The notes beneath the pieces are model-generated. The model was given only the letters and a program-made list of their open reading frames with translations. It made no database searches and was not told where the DNA came from. A stretch of 64,000 nt of DNA from positions 72,001-136,000 of the forward strand of contig CAJNDS010002298.1 of assembly GCA_905221605.1 (NCBI GenBank). The letters run 5' to 3'. This document shows positions 56,423 to 64,000 of this stretch, piece after piece (positions within the stretch are counted from its first letter, which is position 1; each line of letters begins with the position of its first letter). The stretch is from Symbiodinium natans (Eukaryota > Sar > Dinophyceae > Suessiales > Symbiodiniaceae). Both the position numbers and the translations under genes were made by a program.

Positions 56423-57679
56423 ATGTGCCTCAAGGCTGAGCTTGCTTTTCTTTTCTTGGGCGTGTGGCGGGCAATAAGACATCATAAGACCACAGTGGAC
56501 ACCACAAGTGCGACACTGCGTCCAAGGAGCAAAGCGGCACTGACTGCCGTTTCGGCATTTGCCTCAGGTCCCACAGAACAACCAAAAAAACAAAGACCTT
56601 GGGAAAGTGGCCCTCGCTCATTCCCCCCCGGACTTAAGAAGCCTAAGCTAACGGGAGATGTTCGGGTCGAGGAGCCTCTCTGGAGCTTCGGCCTTGGGGT
56701 CTTTGGGATGGCTGAAGGCTTCTCAAGCTCTCGCCCCCTTTGTGAGAGTGAACGGAGTGAACGGAGTGCATCCAGGGTTCCCTTTTCATTCCACTTGCAA
56801 AGCGACATCTTATGGAAGAGGCCGGTGGAGACCAGCTCCTGCCAGGTTCTCCAACCAGGATCCCCTTGGGAGTCATGGAGAATTGCGGTGGAGGTCGCTT
56901 GTTGCTTGTTACATCTTGTTACGCAGGGCGGTTTTTGCATGTTTTTCCAAGAGCGCACCTTGTACCACAAAGTTCGAGGGAAGTCAATTTACTTGGTGCT
57001 TTGGGAGGGTTCAATTTCGGCCCCAAAGCCCCCGAATGTCCTGCTCGCCATGCGCAAATGCGCAGGTCTCATCGGTGCATTTGCCCTCGGCAAAGGCCTG
57101 CGTAGCATATCCATGTCGGATCGGTTTTCTCGCACTGTTTACAAGCCCCATAGCACAACTGCAGCTCTGCCAACCTCGCTACCAAACGAGAGAGCAGCTG
57201 CAAAGGGCAGAAGACAGCAAGACAGCAAGACCTTCTGTTGTGGGGTTATTCCGGATTGGAACGGCCCTCAACCCGGCCTTGCACATGCGGGTTTTGCGAA
57301 GGTCCGGCATGGCCTCTGCACAAGAACAAGAGTTGCGGAAAGCTCGCGACGAGCTGAGGCAAGTAGATTTGTTCAAAAAGAGCCGCAAACCAAAAAAAGA
57401 GGCCCTTTTGTACCGTCCAGGAATATCCATCCGGCACTGAGTGATGACCTGGCGAACCCCAAAGCCAGCCTGGAGTTCGGTGCAGCTGTGTGCGAAGGCG
57501 CATTGCGGGCCATAGTGACAGGCCCCCTGAGTGTTACAGTTTCAGTTCAGGTCTCTGAAGCTCAAAGCTCGAGTCAGTCTGCGATGGCTCGTGGGTGTGG
57601 ACAATCCGGCCTTGAGGAAATAAGTGCAGAACTTTGTCTTGTGCAGCTGACGATGGAGGCAAGCCTCAGACGTCTCTGA
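56423..57679 (+). CDS. Long hypothetical ORF, 418 codons
   Basis: The longest unassigned ORF in the window. Two other frames are also open for long stretches here (plus 56658-57440, minus 56482-56970), so a stop-poor composition rather than coding may explain it. No domain, signal peptide or repeat recognised. It contains Ser/Arg-rich patches. Confidence 0.25.
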   Translation: MCLKAELAFLFLGVWRAIRHHKTTVDTTSATLRPRSKAALTAVSAFASGPTEQPKKQRPWESGPRSFPPGLKKPKLTGDVRVEEPLWSFGLGVFGMAEGFSSSRPLCESERSERSASRVPFSFHLQSDILWKRPVETSSCQVLQPGSPWESWRIAVEVACCLLHLVTQGGFCMFFQERTLYHKVRGKSIYLVLWEGSISAPKPPNVLLAMRKCAGLIGAFALGKGLRSISMSDRFSRTVYKPHSTTAALPTSLPNERAAAKGRRQQDSKTFCCGVIPDWNGPQPGLAHAGFAKVRHGLCTRTRVAESSRRAEASRFVQKEPQTKKRGPFVPSRNIHPALSDDLANPKASLEFGAAVCEGALRAIVTGPLSVTVSVQVSEAQSSSQSAMARGCGQSGLEEISAELCLVQLTMEASLRRL

Positions 57680-60202
57680 GTCTCTCCCGGCCTTTTGCAG
57701 CGGAGTATTTCTGGGGAGTGCCCAAGAGCGCTTCGGAGAATGGAGGATGCTGACTTCCCGTCCCTTCCCTCAAAGCCGAAACCAAGATGCACACTAAGGA
57801 TCACTACCAAAAATAGACCAAGAAGGAAGAAGATTCGCCAAAACCAGGGCAGGGGAAGAAACAGCTCACCAAAGACAACTAAGAGTAAACCAAATGCAGA
57901 TTCGGCGCACCAAGCCGAACAGACGAGTGCACCAAAATGGCATGGCGGTGAAAGGATGAAATCGACCCGCTGCGGCTTTTTGCTTACCATTCTTTCTTGA
58001 GTATGGAATGAGTATGCAACAACTAGATACTTCATAGGCGTAGGCGCGACTGCGCCCGCCGTCCTCGAAGCTGTCGTCGCTATTGGACGCCTGCGTTCGG
58101 CTGCGTTCGCCGAAACGTTGCTTTTGGGACGTCCGTGCTCGCGCCAACTGCGACGCTGTCGTCGCTTTTGGATGTCTGGGTTCGCCAAAACTGTCGTGGC
58201 ATTGGGTTTTTAGCTCTCGAAATAAAGATCGACAGACAGGCACACGCGCATCCGTGTGGCAGTTCATGTTTTCGGTCCTCTTGTTCTCTGCGCTGCGTGA
58301 GGGATTGACAGTGAGCGCCAAAGCTTAGGAGAAACGGTCAAGCCTTTCGCAGCCTCTTGCAGCCGGTCGCCGTAGCCTCTTTTAATGGTAACAATAGAAA
58401 TAAGACTAGTAAAAATAATGAATAACAATAATGATAGTAGAAATAGTAGCAGGATCTTCCCATGTTGCCTCCCTCACCCCTAAGCCCTAAGCAATGGTGC
58501 GTGGCACACCACGCCTCATGCCTCCAACAGACAGATGCACCCACAACTTGGGCGCCGTAGACTTAATAAATTGAATCCGAAGGGAGTCATATCGAAGCCA
58601 ACACTCTGTGCAGCTTCTGAGAATCTGACGTCAGATTCTCCCCTTCTCCACAACCCCCACTGGTCCCGGGACCCCTGCTCGGCGGTTCACCTCTCCCTTT
58701 GCATCCTCAAGGAGCTTCGCCTGACCTGAGCACACTCCACTGGTAACAACTTCGCATCGAATATTCCATGTTTAAGCTGTTTAACATTTAGCCCCGGCAA
58801 ACTTTGCATCTTTGACCCTTTTGTTGAATGCAAGGGCACGACATAATCTCTCTCTGGCTTCGGCATTGCTTGTCATTGCAAGCTGAGCAACTAGCAGTCC
58901 AAAACAATCTGCCACTCCAGCCGATGATTGTGGCACTTTGTAAGAATGCCACTCATTGGACCGTTTGAGCTTGGGCCTTTGCGGAATGTCACGAGGTCCC
59001 CGCGTTCGGCGGCGGTCGTCTTCTTGCTTCCTGCTTTGTTTGTGGCAGCTTTGCCATGCATGTGGGGTCATCACAACCCTCATGAACATGTCTAACGTAG
59101 GAATGCGCCTTCGCCACAATGACTGTTCATCAGAGCAGTGAAATGGGACATCATCCTGAATGTGCCTCGCCTTTAGACTCCATGTGCTGCGCTACCAGAT
59201 CAAAATCACAAAAGGCCGCCACGTCGCCTCCCATTGCTTTGGATGTCGAGTCGATGCGTGGAAGCGCGAATCCGAAGCTGATATGCCTCGGGCTTAATTG
59301 ATGCACTGTACGACATCATGACCTGCCGCTAAGGCACCCTCAGCGGTCCCACCCCACTCCAACTTGAGGATGCCGAAAAGGCAAAAAGCTGGCTAAACAA
59401 CAGGATGCATGCGAAAGCTTCTCTTCACGGTCGCATGTAGGTACCTGTAAACTCTGTGCCACACACCCCTCCATCTCGGAGCCTCTTGCGATACTTGCTC
59501 AACTCTCTCGCATGTAGGGCGATGTCTCACACACGCAGACGTGGCAACTACCAAGAAACTCTGGCTTGTCCCTCCCTACATCGAGATCCGCTGAGGGTGG
59601 AAGCCTCAGTTCTGGGCGCCGGGCTTGGATCCGACGATAGGCAAAGCCACAAAACACTACATAGGAGCCGAAATTGCGCAAGTTCGCGGTAGAGGAACAG
59701 AGGAAGGCAATCCGGTGCCTTTTTGGAGCCTTGGGGTCTAGGATTTCTCACTTCCGCATCTTTTCCACAAGAACACCAACTCCCGTAAGTGACTACGTAG
59801 ACACTCGATTCGCCTCCATGCGCATGCTCAAAGGAAGTCCCCAAGCAGATGCTAAGCTGAATGAGAAATCAGTGGCATTCCAAGCGTGCCCAACTCTAGC
59901 TGAAAGAGGGCCCCTGAGAGCACCTACATCTTCTTCCGCAAAGCAATCAGAGGCATGAGGCTCATGAGCTCGGAGCTGTCGTGTACTCTGTTCTGAACAC
60001 CTTCAACCGTGAACAGCTGCTTAAATCCTACCATGATCTTAACTCAGGCTGGACCCACATCTTTCCCCAACCGCACTCTTCAAAAGCCAAACGCCCCTTT
60101 TCACCACACGGGTGCAACAGAGAACAGCTCTGAACACTCCGTAGTGGTCCTCAGCTTGCCAGAGACCTGGGACAAACGGACCAGTGTGTTTAGCTCCGGG
60201 GA
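57680..60202. other. No supportable gene
   Basis: A degenerate repeated phrase around TCGCCGAAAC and CTGTCGTCGC lies at 58060-58200, an AT-rich AATAATGATAG-type tract at 58384-58450 (similar in style to 630-745), and a perfect palindrome at 58619-58640. ORFs are short or compositional. Confidence 0.45.
58619..58640. promoter_or_regulatory. Perfect 22-bp palindrome containing TGACGTCA
   Basis: GAGAATCTGAC followed by its exact reverse complement GTCAGATTCTC. The centre TGACGTCA is the consensus CRE/ATF bZIP site in other eukaryotes. No gene start is identified next to it, so a regulatory role is only a possibility; it could equally be a small hairpin. Confidence 0.35.
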
Positions 60203-60577
60203 ATGCTTGGGGCTTGGGGAACCTTCTTTAACCAGGGGGCTTTCTGCCTATTCAACGGCTTGGAAGCCAGATGCTTGGAACAACACATCCATTGTGCCGT
60301 GCACCTAGTTGGCTCAACCAGTTCGGCAGATGCTACTTGGCTCTTGTCGAAGCTGCTGTTCACAGACCATCTCGTCGCAGGAAAAAGTATTGGTCTACAC
60401 CGCTGGGCCCACAGCACTTGCAACAAGTTTGCAAGTGGCGTTTCTAAGCCCCTCACGGGGCTGACTGAGCTTTTCGGTGAGGCAACGTGCGAGCCAACGT
60501 GCGTCGCTGGAAGGCCTCGCTTTGGAATTGAGTTTACTCCGTCCGGCAACCGATGTTGGACCAGAACTTCACACTAG
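60203..60577 (+). CDS. Hypothetical ORF, 124 codons
   Basis: Plus-strand frame with balanced composition (contains HIHCAVHLVGSTSSADATWL and LSKLLFTDHLVAGKSIGLH). The minus strand is open for 119 codons over the same bases. No family recognised. Confidence 0.2.
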   Translation: MLGAWGTFFNQGAFCLFNGLEARCLEQHIHCAVHLVGSTSSADATWLLSKLLFTDHLVAGKSIGLHRWAHSTCNKFASGVSKPLTGLTELFGEATCEPTCVAGRPRFGIEFTPSGNRCWTRTSH

Positions 60578-62295
60578 TGACACGAGTGGCCAGATATCTT
60601 CGGCACCTGGCCCACCTTTGCCCAAGGAGAAAACTAGGGGGGCCTATGCAATTAGACTGGGCATCTGTACGCAGACTTATTGACTAAATTGGCTGCAACG
60701 TGTTGCGCCTGAGGCGCAACAGCACTCCGCAGTCTTAAATGTGGAGCTGTTGGGCCCGTTGCAATCAACAAGGATTGCCATTCCAGCGCCTCCTCTTCTG
60801 ACATCTGCCGCTTTGCTTTGGACCTCCAAAAGCGATTAGGAACCACATGGAATGACACGTGATCGAACTTTTCCCAGAGTATCCACATGTATTCACTTTG
60901 ACAACGCCGAGTGACGCTCCGAGCATCTTCTCCTGGCACTGCGCTGCTCAGGAAGGGGATTTGGAACGTAGGTCTTAGGTGTGAGCTGTGGGCATTTCTG
61001 TCCAAACCGAAGTACATTCTGTTGCTGATGGCAAGGTGAGGTGAAGGGAATGCTTGTGGCTTCTAGGCATGAAACTCCGAAAGCCCACATCACGACACAC
61101 TCAGTACAGTTCGCGGGGGTTCGAGAAACACCTATCCCTCCTCTCTCAGCTCCCCTACCCCCCCACCCCCCCCCCCCAGACCCGTTTACTCCCAAAAAAA
61201 AAGAAACGCCCAAGAGTCCAGCTCTGCCTTGGGAGGCTTCTTGGGGATGTCAGTGAGGCCCTTCGCCTCAGAAAGCAGGGTTTTACAGGGCCCCGCCCCA
61301 GTCATCTGTGCTCCTGAGACTGCGTCGACTGCTTCTCGCAGGCGTGGATCCTGGCATGGGCATACGATCAGCAACTCATGCTCGGACATCTCGTGAGGAT
61401 CAGGAATGACAAGAGAAACAGCACCCATCGCACCCATGTGCATTTGTCGTTAACTTTTGAAAAAGATCGTCCATCCTCTTCTGAAAACAGAACCGGGGGA
61501 ATTCCTCTTAGTTTTCCAACAAACCATCCTGTTTTTCTCCGGAAGACATGAGTTACCTGTGCTGTCCTGCATGTCGTTAAAGAAAAGCAAACTTCCCGCA
61601 AACTGCACAGCTTGTCCCCGCCGCGACTCAAGCGCTACGAAATCACCATGCTTACGCGGATGCGCTGGGCCGAGGCGGGTCGCGTAGCGTTAAAATTAGA
61701 ATGTGCACGTTTCGGGTTTCTGGTACGACCGTCAGGACTTGTGGGGCGATTTCAACTTTAGGCTCACTGGTGATGTAGGGATAAGGGCCCATAGAACGTT
61801 AACATGCGTTCAAAAGCAACCAAGCAACCCCAGAACCAATTGAAACTTTGATTCAAGAGATCGGTGGCCTCGGTATCTAAGTGAATTTAAACATCAATGT
61901 GTGACCTGTCAAACACTCTTATTTCCGTCATCGCTCGTAGCGTGCCGCTTGTGCGCTCTCACCCTGAGGAGATCATCTGGCCATCTCCGTTTCAACATGT
62001 TTCAACCCTTTGTGGGGGAATCTCCGGCCTTCTCCATCAGCTTTGCGACATCTGGTTGTGATCGGCGCCTCGCTTCCTGCACAAGCCTCGGCCCACAGCA
62101 GGGCTGGAGACACTGGAACTGACTGCATCCCTTCGAGAGCCCCGGGGCAGAAGCAAAATGGTTCAAGCAAGACGAAGCAATGGTTCAAGGTCATCTCCGC
62201 AGCATGTGGCTTACTTCGGGTGTAGGGTGCCATCGAAGCCTTCAGCCCACATGCCCCAAACGCGGAAAGCTGCAGAGGAAGGCGTAACATCTCTC

Positions 62296-62340
<45 letters not shown>

Positions 62341-62496
62341 CTCTCTCTCGCTCTCTCTCTCGCTCTCTCTCTCGCTCTCTCTTTGCGCTCCCTCCAACGC
62401 CTGAGTCCCCGTCAGTTTCGCCAACCATTTCATCCGCTTCCGGCGGTGGGAGACGGACCTGGGCTCATCTTCGAAACCGGCTAAACTCTCTAAACT
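60578..62496. other. No supportable gene; CT microsatellite
   Basis: C-rich tract at about 61160-61178 and a CT/CTCGCT microsatellite at 62290-62385. No motif recognised. Confidence 0.5.
62290..62385. repeat. CT microsatellite
   Basis: About 95 bp of CTCTCT with regularly spaced CG interruptions (CTCTCTCTCG), suggesting a higher-order unit in the second half. Confidence 0.93.
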
Positions 62497-63385
62497 TCAC
62501 CGGTTGGTTGAGGCTTTCTTGAGGGGTCTTGTTCGGATCTTGAGGGCAGCTTGAGGATGTGAAGTTGGGTCTTGGAGTTGGCCAGACAACATGGGCATGG
62601 GGTCGGTGCCAGGCCTGAGAAGACACAGCTGTTGTTGGCAACGATGAGTCATGCCAACCGCTTCGGAAAATTGCTCTGTGGGCCGAGCGGTTGTCCAAAC
62701 CAGTGCTTGTGCGTAGCCAGGCCTGCCCCGTGCAGCCGACCCGGGCACCACCTCAAAACCCCCCCCCCCCCCCCGCTTTTCGTCTGTAGATTCGCTAGGA
62801 GGAGATTCAATTTGTAGATTCTGTAGCGCCGGAGATTCCTGAAGCTGGCGCTCGAAGACATCAACCACTCTCCCATGCAGCCTAGTCCAGGCAAGGCCGT
62901 GTCGGACTTCAGCAGGTGTATGAGGTACCTCGGTCCGCTGACCACTGCAGGCCAGGGCAAGTGCAGGGATAGGGGAGACCTATAGTGGTGTAGCTTGGCG
63001 CGCATGTGCACAAACTTCAAGGGTAACCCAGGATACTCGGATACCCAAACCCCAGAAACGTGAACTTGTGCTCAAATCTCTGCCGCTCCGGAAGTGAGGT
63101 TTGGACTTGAATGGCATTGTCGCCCTGGGGCCGCGGCTCTATGAGGAAGATACCGCAGTCATAGCCTGAGACAGCGCAGCACCAACTCTGGCAGCGATTG
63201 ACGGTGCGAACGCGCGCGGCTCTCTCTCTCGCGCCCGCGCGCCCGCGGGCATGCGACTTTGGTTTTTTCCAGCACCACTTCCCGACCCACCCTGCGGCCC
63301 GCTCCAATTGTTGCTGCTGCATGTCTTGCAAGAGGGTGTACCGCACCTCAGGAGTGGATTTTAAAAAGCGCAACCTACCCCACAT
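62497..63385 (-). CDS. Exon-like segments of an unknown minus-strand gene
   Basis: Three protein-like stretches on one strand: about 63345-63270 (VRYTLLQDMQQQQLERAAG), about 63170-63045 (SGYDCGIFLIEPRPQGD, TSLPERQRFEHKFTFLGFG) and about 62868-62780 (VDVFERQLQESPALQNLQ), the last running into a poly-C tract at 62758-62774. They read like exons of one gene, but I could not fix splice sites or recognise a family. Confidence 0.3.
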
Positions 63386-64000
63386 CCTGGCGGCTCAGAA
63401 GGGTGCGGATATGGAGTCTTGCATGATGTTTAGTCAGCTTCTTGTTGGAGCTCGGAAGCAAGTTAGTGAGATTTCGCAGCTTGGAATCAGCTTTGATCGA
63501 GTCTAAAGTGCCCAATCAATGTGCTGACGCACAGCCCCAAGCAGCCCCGCGTCCAGGCCACCCGATACCGTTTGGACGAAGAGAGTCTTCGAGGACAGGC
63601 TTCTCTCTAACGAAGGCACGAAGACATCCTTTCCGGACTGCCGGTGCCTACCGCAGATGAAGCTGGTTGATGGCTGGGTACCGAACTGTTGGCCTGCTTC
63701 GGAACATCCGCTTCGAAGACCTGTCAGGGGAAGCTTCGAAGGGGGTCAGTGTACTTCGATGTTGCCACAGTACAGCTCTCCCGTGCTGGCCTTCAATCGC
63801 CCGGTGACCTGAGGCCGCTTGCAGAAGAGTCATCACATGTTCAATCCCGAACTTGCATTGGTCGGCCGAATTGTTGGATACATGTTCCACGTTACAGGAG
63901 GCTTCATATGCTGAGCATTGCGTTCACAACATCTCTCCGATTCTGCATAATTTGTTATTCTTGAAGCTCACCATATTCCACAAATCGCACAAACAGGTCT
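63386..64000. other. Right end of window, nothing recognised
   Basis: Short ORFs on both strands. If the minus-strand exons at 62.5-63.4 kb are real, their upstream exons would lie here or beyond the window. Confidence 0.4.

Noticed and set aside
1-64000. Relic or genic dinoflagellate spliced-leader sequence
   Set aside because: I looked for the CCATTTTGGCTCAAG core on both strands and found only partial matches (for example near 57935 and 25055).
1-64000. CRISPR arrays, bacterial operons, prophage or insertion sequences
   Set aside because: Tandem repeats present lack unique spacers, and intron-rich genes with telomere arrays indicate a eukaryotic nuclear genome.

Overview
The window looks like nuclear DNA of a dinoflagellate, most likely Symbiodiniaceae. 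Evidence: (CCCTAAA)/(TTTAGGG) telomere-type repeats scattered internally; mixed GC composition with many microsatellites and homopolymer runs; low gene density; genes with many small exons whose donors are mostly GC rather than GT, with a few GA, and whose acceptors are almost always AG followed by G; and a ubiquitin-like/RCC1-repeat protein of a type I know from Symbiodinium (established knowledge, from memory). I found no intact rRNA, tRNA, CRISPR array or bacterial operon.

The main find is a gene that simple ORF calling misses. On the minus strand between about 26.36 kb and 15.88 kb I could read 27 small exons. They join in frame and encode an alpha-2-macroglobulin/complement-type thioester protein. 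In order: a short acidic bait-like segment, the FPETW and PDTITTW motifs, PFFVE, the N-terminal CUB half, a complete thioester domain with an intact GCGEQ, a catalytic histidine in the VIHQEM context, and the C-terminal CUB half. Weaker exons at 30.06-30.23 kb fit the domain upstream of the bait, and strong exon-like stretches at 27.0-28.4 kb are unassigned. The receptor-binding domain and stop codon were not identified.

Upstream on the same strand (32.7-35.1 kb) is a ubiquitin-like/RCC1-repeat gene with about 17 repeats of about 41 residues. A one-base indel near 33.08 kb pushes the last repeats out of frame. At 42.24-43.30 kb, again on the minus strand, is an apparently intronless TauD/TfdA-family (2-oxoglutarate, Fe(II)) dioxygenase. 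All three confident genes share one strand, as is usual in dinoflagellate gene blocks.

At 14.24-14.92 kb on the plus strand is a decayed tandem polyubiquitin relic. The rest (0.9-14.2, 35.2-42.2, 43.3-64 kb) has no gene I can name, only hypothetical ORFs or exons of varying credibility plus repeats. Repeat highlights: a 420-bp block at 458-877 bounded by telomere arrays in the outward orientation of a linear chromosome; foldback (MITE-like) elements at 18.0 and 45.9-46.1 kb; 28-bp and 34-bp tandem repeats; and a perfect 22-bp palindrome at 58.62 kb. Exon boundaries were read by eye from motif, phase and splice-site agreement and have not been tested with RNA.
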